Positions 26,306 to 34,414 are shown, counted from the first letter of the stretch. The stretch: DNA of 36,446 nucleotides from Candidatus Tharpella sp. (GCA_021161425.1 JAGHAQ010000120.1:1-36446), one strand, 5' to 3'. Notes: generated by a model not told the origin, from the letters alone. A program made the numbers and translations.

Positions 26306-26841
26306 TTAGAAGTTTCTCCCTTTTCAGCGCCTACAGAGAGGTCATTGAGAAACTCATCCAGAGGTGCTTGCATGGTTTCAGGCAACAACATTACAATTGT
26401 CTTACAATGGGGCAGGAAACGGGGCAGAAGCTTACCTCCTGAAGTAAAAGAGTTTTCCGGACCCCAGAAAAAAATTACCAGAAAAAGCACCATGGCAACA
26501 AATACGGCACTTTTTACCCCTCCCAGAACTGCGGCTGGAAAACGGCTTTCAGGGCCTATGGCACCACCCGCCATATTCGATTTCACCACCAGATGAATCA
26601 GAAAAAAGGCCAGCACCCCAGCCGCATAGAGAACCAAAAAAGCAATAAATAAAGTAACCTCTTGATTCCGTAAAGTCGACAGGAGAACCTCGGCCACCTG
26701 CAGATAGAAACGTGATGCCAGCGAAATGCCCAGAATAACCCCAACCAGGGCTATCACTTCAGCCAGCAACCCCCGGCAATAACCCAAGTAAGCTCCGGCA
26801 AAAATAATAATAATGATTATCACATCAAGTGAATTTACCAC
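26302..26841 (-). CDS. cvpA: CvpA family membrane protein
   Basis: CvpA-family proteins are small inner-membrane proteins first linked to colicin V production; they affect envelope stability. The 179-residue chain shows four hydrophobic segments (about 6-25, 28-47, 63-88 and 105-128), with the CvpA-type opening LDVIIIIIIFAGAYLGYCRGLLAEVIALVG and a Gly-rich loop GPESRFPAAVLGGV before the last helix. The C-terminal 50 residues are soluble. The start is GTG at 26841 with AGGAGGAG upstream. It lies 15 nt after the FAD-like gene and overlaps the FlgT-like gene by 4 nt. Confidence 0.82.
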   Translation of the reverse strand: MVNSLDVIIIIIIFAGAYLGYCRGLLAEVIALVGVILGISLASRFYLQVAEVLLSTLRNQEVTLFIAFLVLYAAGVLAFFLIHLVVKSNMAGGAIGPESRFPAAVLGGVKSAVFVAMVLFLVIFFWGPENSFTSGGKLLPRFLPHCKTIVMLLPETMQAPLDEFLNDLSVGAEKGETSK

Positions 26842-26856
26842 CAGATCTCTCCTCCT

Positions 26857-28065
26857 TCATCTATTCAACTCATTACTAAGCACTGCAGTAGCGGCCTGAC
26901 GGGCGCTGTAGACCAGACCGCCAAGACCAAAACCTGGCAAGTTATGCCAGCCAACCTGATAAAAACGGCAAAAGCTTCCGGTCAATGGCAGAAAACCACC
27001 GCCCATCATCGCCGGTAGCCGGGGCTGCCAACCCCAGACAGCGCCCTTCTCCGGTTCGATATGATCATCCACAGCCTGCCAGCGATGCTCAATTGAGCCT
27101 TGACCGTTTTCAGCTTTAGGCCCGAAGAAAGTAGATGCGCAGAAATCATCCGCTTCCCGGCAATCAAGATGATATAAAGCTGAACCAATTGGCCGCTGAA
27201 TTTGATCATGAACTGTCTGAAGATGACTAAATCCCGGATCATCAAGTCGAAATTGACGTTTGAAATCCCGCCTCTGCTGGCCCAAAGAAACCTCTTGCGT
27301 TAAAGAGTTAGGATCTGAGTCAGCCAGAAATACCGTTGCCCGACAAGCCACTTTCGCATCATTGCCGACCCCGATAAACCACTTGCCATCAAAGACCGGT
27401 GACCACTCTTCATCTACCTGATGCGCTCCCTGAGAAAGCAAGTATTCATGCAGGCGTTTTTTAAGTCCCTCGACGCCAATCCAGGCATCGGGTGCCAAAA
27501 GAGTCTGCACCCCATAGGCAAATGACAAAAGTGGCGGATCCGCAAAGCGGCTCAAAGAAACCAATGGTATCAACGAACGCCATAGCTGCTGCTCTTTAAG
27601 CGGGATTTCAGCTGTATCAAGCCAGCTTTTAAGGGTACAATTGCGACGTTCGCGCAAAAGTTCATTACGCACCAGCAACCAGATCATACGCCCGAGACCA
27701 CCCAGGGACGAGGCCGGCATTTCGAGACCTTGTACCATACAACGGTCAAGCAGTTGCCACAATTGTTTCAGCTCAAGCCATAACTTTTGCGAAAGTGTCG
27801 ACTCTACAAAATCAGACCAAGACCTGACCCGGGCTTCGTTCTGCCAGGAAAAAAAATCGACCGGGGGATTTTCCATATCAGTCACGGTCGCCAGCAATTT
27901 GGTCGGATAGCCGCGCACAACAGGAATCAGAAAATTCGGATCCGGCGCTTTATTGGGCAATGGTGGCAAGAGCAGAACCCGGCATTTTTCTTTTACGAGA
28001 AAAGCTGCCGCCAGCAACGGACCAAGATCATCTTTGCGGCAGATCAGCTCATAATCAACGGCCAT
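26857..28065 (-). CDS. Phytoene desaturase/amine oxidase-like protein with degenerate FAD motif
   Basis: The 402-residue protein recalls phytoene-dehydrogenase-type FAD oxidoreductases in outline. It opens with YELICRKDDLGPLLAAAFLVKEKCRVLLLP, where the expected Gly-x-Gly-x-x-Gly dinucleotide motif is replaced and only one Gly remains, and closes with NLPGFGLGGLVYSARQAATAVL, resembling the family's C-terminal FAD contact. It may have lost FAD binding or become a structural paralog. No substrate can be inferred. The ATG at 28065 has GGTGAGAG upstream and overlaps ldcA by 11 nt. This assignment rests on pattern resemblance only and would fail if no profile match is found. Confidence 0.5.
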   Translation of the reverse strand: MAVDYELICRKDDLGPLLAAAFLVKEKCRVLLLPPLPNKAPDPNFLIPVVRGYPTKLLATVTDMENPPVDFFSWQNEARVRSWSDFVESTLSQKLWLELKQLWQLLDRCMVQGLEMPASSLGGLGRMIWLLVRNELLRERRNCTLKSWLDTAEIPLKEQQLWRSLIPLVSLSRFADPPLLSFAYGVQTLLAPDAWIGVEGLKKRLHEYLLSQGAHQVDEEWSPVFDGKWFIGVGNDAKVACRATVFLADSDPNSLTQEVSLGQQRRDFKRQFRLDDPGFSHLQTVHDQIQRPIGSALYHLDCREADDFCASTFFGPKAENGQGSIEHRWQAVDDHIEPEKGAVWGWQPRLPAMMGGGFLPLTGSFCRFYQVGWHNLPGFGLGGLVYSARQAATAVLSNELNR

Positions 28066-29008
28066 CTTCTCTCACCGCACTCTCCAAAAGGGTTATCATT
28101 CCCCTCCGACAATCAAACTCCATCATGATCCCTTGTGGAAATATAAAGCTTTGTGGGCAGTGCCCATAGGAAAAATTTATCAACACCGGAAAATCATCGC
28201 CGGCGAAAAAATCTTTCAGAAAATTCGGCAAAAGTGGTTCTTCAATTTTATTCGGCAGGCTAAACTCTCCACAGACAACCGCCGCAGGAGAGTTAAAGAC
28301 CCCAGCCAGACGCAGCTGAGTCAAAGCCCGGTCAATCCGATAAAGAGGCTCACCACGATCCTCAATAAAAATAATTTTCCCAGCAAGATCCGGCATATAG
28401 GGAGTACCGACTAGGCTTGCCAACAATGTCAGGGTGCCCCCCAAAGAGCGACCGGAAAAACGCGAGGCCCGCAGATACTCAATTTTTTGAGAGACTAAAT
28501 AGGCTGACAGCAAGGGCTTGACTTCAGCCTCTTTGGCACCAGTCAAAAGGCCCCACAATAAAGCACTGTTAACGGTTCCGGGTCGCGCCATCTCGACCGC
28601 CAGCATGGGTCCTGAAAAGGTCACCAGCTTAAGTCTTTGCCAAAGCGCGAGCTGAAGAGCAGTCAAATCACTGAATCCAAGAATAATTTTGGGGTGCCGG
28701 CCAATCAGCGCAAAATCGAGAAACGGCAAAAGCGGCAAGCTACCGTAACCCCCACGGGCCGCGATCAGACCCTTGACCTCGGGATCAAGCAATAGATTTT
28801 CAAAATCAGCCAGACGGGCTCGCAGATCACCAGCCACATGATAAGATCGACCTAAAAGTGAGCCCCCCTCCCGGTTCCTAAAACCTGATTGAGTGAGATA
28901 CTCTTGCCCTTTACGAACATATTCCAGGCGCACCGGACTGGCGGGAGCAAAGATCCCCAATTGGTCTCCAAATTGCAGAACCGGCGCTTTCAGTATTTTC
29001 ATTGTCAT
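28055..29008 (-). CDS. ldcA: LD-carboxypeptidase (MEROPS S66)
   Basis: LdcA removes the terminal D-Ala from tetrapeptides during peptidoglycan recycling in the cytoplasm. The 317-residue product has GDQLGIFAPASP, ARGGYGS (84-90), and the catalytic triad of the family: Ser113 in GFSDLTAL, Glu216 in FIEDRGEPLY and His283 in FSYGHCP. All are in place and length is normal. I chose the ATG at 29008 (MTMKIL, or two codons later), as the longer TTG form adds an unrelated 20-residue tail. There is no clear Shine-Dalgarno sequence, and it heads the nine-gene series ending at tyrA. Confidence 0.92.
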   Translation of the reverse strand: MTMKILKAPVLQFGDQLGIFAPASPVRLEYVRKGQEYLTQSGFRNREGGSLLGRSYHVAGDLRARLADFENLLLDPEVKGLIAARGGYGSLPLLPFLDFALIGRHPKIILGFSDLTALQLALWQRLKLVTFSGPMLAVEMARPGTVNSALLWGLLTGAKEAEVKPLLSAYLVSQKIEYLRASRFSGRSLGGTLTLLASLVGTPYMPDLAGKIIFIEDRGEPLYRIDRALTQLRLAGVFNSPAAVVCGEFSLPNKIEEPLLPNFLKDFFAGDDFPVLINFSYGHCPQSFIFPQGIMMEFDCRRGMITLLESAVREDGR

Positions 29009-29333
29009 AATACAGTTGAAAATCGATAAAAACAGTCTACCATAATCAGTCTCAAATTGAATTGGCAACCAGCCTTAGCAAAACAATTGACAAAAGTCAA
29101 AAATTATATTAAGTCCTTCAAATAATTAGATTTTTATGATGGCATAATAGGGTTTTAATCGATCTCGACACTAACACCATCGTAATAAGACACAAAGCAA
29201 ATGGCACAATAAATGCTTTAAATAAGCAACGGTGCTTACGCCCTTTAGGAGTGTGCAACTTACAAAAGGCGGGGTCTTTACGGGCCGTCAAAATTAAAGA
29301 TTTTCAAGCCTGCAACTATGGCATTATTTAAAA
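29009..29333. other. Divergent intergenic region with sigma-54 promoter and structured leader
   Basis: These 325 bases separate ldcA (minus) from the GTPase operon (plus). No coding sequence is supported. Visible are TTGAC/GTCAA palindromic half-sites (29087-29100), a sigma-54-type promoter (29202-29217), and downstream complementary segments: TAAGCA 29223-29228 with TGCTTA 29233-29238, CGCC 29239-29242 with GGCG 29268-29271 (extended by a TTT/AAA stretch), and TCTTTA 29275-29280 with TAAAGA 29295-29300. No Rfam-type motif is recognised. Confidence 0.5.
29202..29217 (+). promoter_or_regulatory. Putative sigma-54 (RpoN) -24/-12 promoter
   Basis: TGGCACAATAAATGCT fits the sigma-54 consensus TGGCAC-N5-TTGCW with one mismatch, and keeps the essential GG and GC elements exactly 10 nt apart. 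Transcription would start near 29228, about 105 nt before the TPR gene. It would need an AAA+ enhancer-binding activator; no activator gene is in the window. Confidence 0.6.
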
Positions 29334-30482
29334 TTGACTAAAAAACCAGGTTTTTTATCCAAATTCAAAAACGCCTTTACCCGCCACAAGGGTAAAATGG
29401 TCGAGATTCCTGAAGAGGTTATAAGTTCGCTTGAAGAACAACTCAGGCAAACTCCTAACAATTTTCGACTGCGCCTGAAACTGGCCGACAACTACCTGTC
29501 TTACGGTGAACGGGAACAGGCCCTGGAAGAGTATTGCAAAAGTGCACGCCTATATCTGGAACATGATTTTACGCCACTAGCTGTCGCCACCTACAAAAAA
29601 ATTCTCAATGAAGAACCGCAACACCTTGAAGCCAACCTCGAACTGGGCCGCATTTACCGACAAAAGAAGTTTTACGCCGATGCAACATCTTATTTCCGCG
29701 TGGCCTTTGACAATTATAGAGAAAATGGTTTAAACGACAGCGCTCTGCAAACACTGGAGACTATCATTGAGATCGCCCCGGACAAGGAGCCCTTCAGACT
29801 GTTGCTACAGGAGCTTTTTCCGGATCACCGGGAGAGCGAAAAGAGTATCTATTCAGATATTATCGTCGCCCACGCACAAACCCCACCCGAACCCCAGCCA
29901 CACCCGGAGAACAGTGATGACGCGGGCCTTTTCTTCGATCTAGGAGCTGAACTTGGAGATGAGATTACAAAGATTGATGATTTTTCCATAACCGAAACCG
30001 ATACCGACGAAGCTGAGGGAAACCCTCAGGAACACGGCGTTGAGGAGATTTTTCAAACCCTGAAATCAACCCTTCATGAAGATAAAGACGGCACTGACTC
30101 TGACAAATTCCATTACAATCTGGCTTTATCTTACAACGAGTTAAAAATGCCGGAACAAGCTTTGCTGGAAAGTGAAGAAGCCCTGAAATCAACCAATTTC
30201 CGCCTCCCGGCCCTACTTTTACGCAGCCGCATTTTTTTAAGTCAGGGGTCACCTTCGACAGCTTTGTCCCAAATCCAGCAAGGTCTACTGGAAAAGGGGC
30301 TGTCCCGACAGGATTTTTCAACCTTCAAATTGCAACTCGGCCTGATACTCAAAGAGATGGGCCATTATCCCCAGGCTCTTGAAGCTTTTCGTGAAGTCTA
30401 CTCACTCGACCCCGATAACAAGAAACTGGCCGATGAAATTTCTTCACTCGAAAATTCCACCAACCAGACAAAGTCCACCTAA
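29334..30482 (+). CDS. Cytosolic TPR protein of the MglA-GTPase operon
   Basis: The 382-residue protein has no signal peptide. A basic N-terminus (KKPGFLSKFKNAFTRHKGK) is followed by two TPR blocks, at about 38-170 (FRLRLKLADNYLSYGEREQALEEY, ALQTLETIIEIAPD) and 255-370 (FHYNLALSYNELKMPEQALLESEEAL, YPQALEAFREVYSLDPDN). They are separated by an acidic linker rich in Glu, Asp and Thr (about 185-245), as in GTPase or scaffold adaptors. The start is uncertain. TTG at 29334 lacks a Shine-Dalgarno sequence. An ATG at 29318 in another frame reads ATG GCA TTA TTT AAA and would join this frame if one A of the following run were absent. A third option is ATG 29397, with AAGGG close upstream. It opens the operon below the sigma-54 site. 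Confidence 0.75.
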   Translation: MTKKPGFLSKFKNAFTRHKGKMVEIPEEVISSLEEQLRQTPNNFRLRLKLADNYLSYGEREQALEEYCKSARLYLEHDFTPLAVATYKKILNEEPQHLEANLELGRIYRQKKFYADATSYFRVAFDNYRENGLNDSALQTLETIIEIAPDKEPFRLLLQELFPDHRESEKSIYSDIIVAHAQTPPEPQPHPENSDDAGLFFDLGAELGDEITKIDDFSITETDTDEAEGNPQEHGVEEIFQTLKSTLHEDKDGTDSDKFHYNLALSYNELKMPEQALLESEEALKSTNFRLPALLLRSRIFLSQGSPSTALSQIQQGLLEKGLSRQDFSTFKLQLGLILKEMGHYPQALEAFREVYSLDPDNKKLADEISSLENSTNQTKST

Positions 30483-30561
30483 TCTTTTCTATATCTATAT
30501 CGAAGAAACATAATTCTTGACCATCTTAAGTTAAAATCAATTAGGTAAGCGAAGAATTACA

Positions 30562-31509
30562 ATGGCCATTTTCAATTACAAAAAGAGAGAGATCAGTGCC
30601 AAGATTGTCTATTACGGCCCGGCCCTTTGCGGAAAAACAACTAATGTTCAGCATATTCACCAGAAGTTAAATCCGCGACAGAGAGGCGAACTGGTCTCTT
30701 TGGCAACCGATGCCGACCGCACCCTCTTTTTTGATTTTCTGCCGATTGAACTGGAAAATGTGGGCGGTTTTAAAACCCGTTTCCAGATCTACACGGTTCC
30801 AGGGCAAGTCTACTACAACTCCACCCGCAAAGCGGTCTTGACCGGGGTCGACGGCGTCATTTTTGTGGCCGATTCCCAAATTTCCATGGAACAGGAGAAC
30901 CTCGAAAGCTTAAACAACTTGATAGAAAACCTCAAATACTACAATCGCGATGTCAACCAAATCCCCCTGATTCTGCAATACAACAGGCGTGATCTTGACA
31001 ATATTATGACCATGGAGGAACTCGACAAGCTCCTCAACCATCATCAGCTCCCCAGTTTTGCCGCTTCCGCAGCTACTGGAAACGGTGTCCTACAACCCCT
31101 GACAGCCTGCTGCAAACAGGTATTGCAGGATTTAAAACGCAAAAGCTTACAAACTGAACAGATCGCATCAAACAAACCGGGACCAAGCACATCTCCAGCC
31201 GCCCCCCCAGCTGGCAATAAATCCACAGAACCCGGCACCCAACCACAAAACCTCATCGAAAATAACGCCCTCACCACCGGCAACCACCCCCCGTTTGCCG
31301 TCCCCCAGACCGATCAGCCACCAACCGAGATGCACTCGGCAACCGGCAAACCATTTAAACCTGAAATCGCACAGGTAGGTAAAGCCAGACTCATCAACCC
31401 GCACACCATAACTCTACCTCTGCGCTTATCAACTGACGCCGACCAACGTAACCTGATCAGCGTCGATATCACTTTCAGCATTAACGATTTTTGTCGAGCG
31501 GATCCTTAG
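30562..31509 (+). CDS. MglA-like Ras-superfamily GTPase with C-terminal extension
   Basis: MglA-type GTPases act as polarity or signalling switches in bacteria. The G domain (residues 1 to about 195) has the P-loop GPALCGKT (19-26), the MglA-type G3 TVPGQ (78-82, where Ras has DTAGQ), G4 NRRD (141-144) and G5 ASAATG (168-173). The rest of the 315-residue chain is unusual: about 80 residues rich in Pro, Thr, Asn and Gln (198-275) look disordered, followed by a short beta-rich tail ending in ISVDITFSINDF. MglA proper is about 195 residues. No MglB/roadblock gene is next to it. The ATG at 30562 has AGGTAAG some way upstream. The stop is 4 nt before the next gene. Confidence 0.9.
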   Translation: MAIFNYKKREISAKIVYYGPALCGKTTNVQHIHQKLNPRQRGELVSLATDADRTLFFDFLPIELENVGGFKTRFQIYTVPGQVYYNSTRKAVLTGVDGVIFVADSQISMEQENLESLNNLIENLKYYNRDVNQIPLILQYNRRDLDNIMTMEELDKLLNHHQLPSFAASAATGNGVLQPLTACCKQVLQDLKRKSLQTEQIASNKPGPSTSPAAPPAGNKSTEPGTQPQNLIENNALTTGNHPPFAVPQTDQPPTEMHSATGKPFKPEIAQVGKARLINPHTITLPLRLSTDADQRNLISVDITFSINDFCRADP

Positions 31510-31513
31510 AACG

Positions 31514-33382
31514 ATGCCGAAAGAAACACAAAAAAACCGCCTCAGTGCAAAAACCAGAAAACAGTTTCTTCTGGCCTTACTGTTGTTGGTTATTCTATGG
31601 CCGGCAACCAGCTGGGGAAGCGATCCATCGGGAGCCGCTTGGCAAAAAGTTATCCAATCACCCAGAACCTCGGTTCAGTTTTTAGAGCCGTCGCTAAACC
31701 ATTTCATCCAAAAACAACGACAGAGCCATATCCGCAATGCCACAATGTACTCCCTTGCCCTCCTTGAAATGGCCGCCCGAACAGACTTGAAAGATGAGGT
31801 TAAGACCCTGTTGACAAATGCGGCGATTACGATCTCGCCGGACTACTCATTTCCCGAAACCGCCCTGTGCAAACTCCTTTTTCAACAACACCACTACCTA
31901 AGATCCCTGCTCAGCATGGTTCGAGCCGTCAAGAAATTCCAGACCAATCCTCAGGAAAACTTTTACGCTTCAACCTTTTTCTGGTTTGCCGCCGCTTTCA
32001 CCCCTTTAGCACTGTTTTTTCTAATCACTTTTTTAATGACGATCAAATACTACCGGGCCTTTTGCGAAATGGGCCGGATCAAATTAAACCGCCAGGGGAA
32101 TTTCACCTTGCTAGCGGTCACGGCGGCAGCCTCCGTTATTATAATCCTAGTTCCGGCCCCCTTGCCCGGCCTACTCCTGCTGGCAATCGGGATCTCCCTA
32201 CTGGCAACCAGGCGGGATGCAATCACTTCAGCCCTGCTGCTCTCAACCCTTCTCATCGTGCCTCTGGCCTACGAAAAAGGCATGGCCTCACTACTGGCAC
32301 TCGACTCATCATTTTTCAAAGCAGCTCGGCATAACACGTCCGGTCTTTACAGTGAAACTGATGGAGTCGCCTTAAGACAGCCGGCCACCAACCAAAGCCA
32401 ACTGGCATTGCAGCTTTTTTCTCAAGCCGAGTCCGCCCGCCTCCGGGGAGAATACGCCAAAGCCAAAATTTTTCTGGAGAAAATAATCTCCGACAAGATT
32501 GAACTGGGCGCCGTTTACAACAACCTTGCCAACCTCTATCTTCTACAGGACAAGCCCGAAAAAACCGAAGCCCTATATCTTCAGGCCGGCAAACTTGAAA
32601 AAACCTCTGGAGCCCCATACTACAACCTCAGCCAAACCTATATCCGCCAATCTTTTGCTCTTGAGAAGAGTTCACAAGCCTTAGAGCGAGCCTTCAAGCT
32701 GGACCCGGCCTTAAGGCAATCTCTTGACAACAACAAAGAGCTCACCATACAGGGCAACACTAAACTGATATTCATGTCCTTACCTAAAAAATTTTACCGG
32801 CGCTATGCCGACTCTCAGCCCGGAAAAGATGTTTTTCTGCCGGAATTTCTCAGCCGCATTCTCTTTCCCGGAGCCGGCAACGGCAGCTATTTCACTATGG
32901 TTCTATTATCTCTGGGCGGCCTTTCCTACTTAGCAAAGCGGGCTCCGACAAACAGGAGAATCTGCATTAATTGTGGCCGACTGTTTCATCCGGCCCGAAA
33001 ACAGAGGGAAAAGAGCTGCCCCTCCTGTCGTTTCAGCAAACAGCCTGAGTTATCCGCTTTAGTGGATAACGCGACGAACGAAACCGGCCGGATGAGGAAT
33101 CGATCGTCAACCCTGATACTGACCGTAGCCGGTGCCCTTTTGCCTGGTTTTTACCCATTCATGACCGGTAACATTTTTATCGCCATGAGCCTATCACTCC
33201 CGATTCTACTCTGGCTCTACAATCTCCTCATCTGCCAAACCGGTATTATGGATCTTTTCCCACCTTCAACCGCATGGCTGAACTTTGTCTTTCCGGTCAT
33301 CTTCTGGAGTATTAATCTTGTTGCACTGGTTCTGACGCGCTACCGGCACCAGCGCCGGAATTTATCCAGGAGCAACTCATGA
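31514..33382 (+). CDS. Polytopic membrane protein with TPR and zinc ribbon
   Basis: I do not recognise this 622-residue protein as a named family. It has an N-terminal membrane anchor or signal (17-34), helices at about 153-178, 197-229 and 237-252, then a TPR-like region (about 296-400; AVYNNLANLYLLQDKPEKTEALYLQAG), a further membrane segment near 458-474, a zinc ribbon with Cys484, Cys487, Cys502 and Cys505 (CINC...CPSC), and helices at about 532-575 and 590-608. The Zn ribbon between helices is a hint of a sensor or assembly role. The ATG lies 4 nt after the GTPase stop and its own stop overlaps the PATAN gene as ATGA, so it is surely part of the same operon. Confidence 0.7.
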   Translation: MPKETQKNRLSAKTRKQFLLALLLLVILWPATSWGSDPSGAAWQKVIQSPRTSVQFLEPSLNHFIQKQRQSHIRNATMYSLALLEMAARTDLKDEVKTLLTNAAITISPDYSFPETALCKLLFQQHHYLRSLLSMVRAVKKFQTNPQENFYASTFFWFAAAFTPLALFFLITFLMTIKYYRAFCEMGRIKLNRQGNFTLLAVTAAASVIIILVPAPLPGLLLLAIGISLLATRRDAITSALLLSTLLIVPLAYEKGMASLLALDSSFFKAARHNTSGLYSETDGVALRQPATNQSQLALQLFSQAESARLRGEYAKAKIFLEKIISDKIELGAVYNNLANLYLLQDKPEKTEALYLQAGKLEKTSGAPYYNLSQTYIRQSFALEKSSQALERAFKLDPALRQSLDNNKELTIQGNTKLIFMSLPKKFYRRYADSQPGKDVFLPEFLSRILFPGAGNGSYFTMVLLSLGGLSYLAKRAPTNRRICINCGRLFHPARKQREKSCPSCRFSKQPELSALVDNATNETGRMRNRSSTLILTVAGALLPGFYPFMTGNIFIAMSLSLPILLWLYNLLICQTGIMDLFPPSTAWLNFVFPVIFWSINLVALVLTRYRHQRRNLSRSNS

Positions 33383-34392
33383 AAACTTCCCAGCCAGCCA
33401 AAGGCTTGAATGCCGACCTCGAAAACTTTGAACTGACCGACATCATGCAGCTCATCACCCAACAGGTAAAATGTGGTATTTTAAGTGTAGAGGGCGATGA
33501 CGGCAGATGTTCATGGTCATTTATGGATGGCAGCCTGATCGATTTCAATTGCCACTTTCCCGGCCAAGCCCTTGACCTGGAAACTATCCTGATCAAAGGT
33601 GGTTATATTGGTAAAAGTCATCTCCACTCTTTACTGGGAGAAGGCACCTTAAGCCCCGCCCACAACCTGGAAAAAACACTCATAAAGAACGGTATTATCA
33701 GCCGGGAAGAGCTTGAAAAAACAAACCTGCGCCGCCTGGTAGAGTCATTCATTATCACTTTGCAATGGACCAAAGGTCGATATAAATTTATCCCCACCAG
33801 CGAAGTCAAAAGCAAACCCTTCTTTCCACCTCAAGACACCAATTTCATCATCCTTGAAGCCCTGCGCCAGATAGATGAAATGACGGTCATGAAAAAACGA
33901 CTATTGCCATTGGAAAAGGTTTATGAAACTACGCTGGCTTTAAGCAGCGATGAATCTTCAACAAAGGATGATTCACTATTTCAGGAAGGACTGGAAAATC
34001 AATTCGACAAGGATGAGCTCGGCGTCTACAAGCTTATTGATAGCAAACATTCTCTGGCCGATATTCTCAACATCAGCATAATTGGCCAGTTTCACACCTG
34101 CCGCATCATGCTGGACTTCCTTGATCGGGGTATTATAGCCCCTCTGACTTCAGGTTCAGCCAAGCCCTACCGCAGCAAATCTTCCGAGAGTAACAGGAAC
34201 TTTACGGGAATCGCCCTACTACTTTTAAGCGGGGCACTGATGCTCACGGTCTTCATTTCAGGCTGGCACCATAAAAAACCTGAAAAGAAGAAAGGCCCGA
34301 CTTTTTTTACTGCAATCATAGACAACTTGCGGGCCGACCAGCAACAGGTCCGGGAACAAGCTCGAAAGTTGCTGCTTCAACAAAAACCATAG
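33379..34392 (+). CDS. DUF4388 (PATAN) domain membrane protein
   Basis: PATAN (DUF4388) domains bind small-protein or response-regulator partners and are common with MglA-type GTPases and in two-component systems. The 337-residue protein has the PATAN domain at about 9-130: LENFELTDIMQLITQQVKCGILSVE, FMDGSLIDFNCHFPG, then paired helices with the repeated LIKGG/LIKNGIISREELE pattern. A winged-helix-like segment follows at about 205-255. One membrane helix (275-295) leaves a short basic tail, so most of the protein is cytoplasmic. The ATG overlaps the preceding gene by 4 nt (ATGA), implying coupled translation. It is followed 22 nt later by the aldolase gene. Confidence 0.85.
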   Translation: MKTSQPAKGLNADLENFELTDIMQLITQQVKCGILSVEGDDGRCSWSFMDGSLIDFNCHFPGQALDLETILIKGGYIGKSHLHSLLGEGTLSPAHNLEKTLIKNGIISREELEKTNLRRLVESFIITLQWTKGRYKFIPTSEVKSKPFFPPQDTNFIILEALRQIDEMTVMKKRLLPLEKVYETTLALSSDESSTKDDSLFQEGLENQFDKDELGVYKLIDSKHSLADILNISIIGQFHTCRIMLDFLDRGIIAPLTSGSAKPYRSKSSESNRNFTGIALLLLSGALMLTVFISGWHHKKPEKKKGPTFFTAIIDNLRADQQQVREQARKLLLQQKP

Positions 34393-34414
34393 ACTTAATA
34401 AGGAGGTCGAAACG

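Noticed and set aside
29228-29333. Leader considered as a cyclic di-GMP (GEMM) riboswitch
   Set aside because: The core motifs of that class (for example GGCAAACC and GGACGCAAAGCC) are absent. Only generic stems remain.
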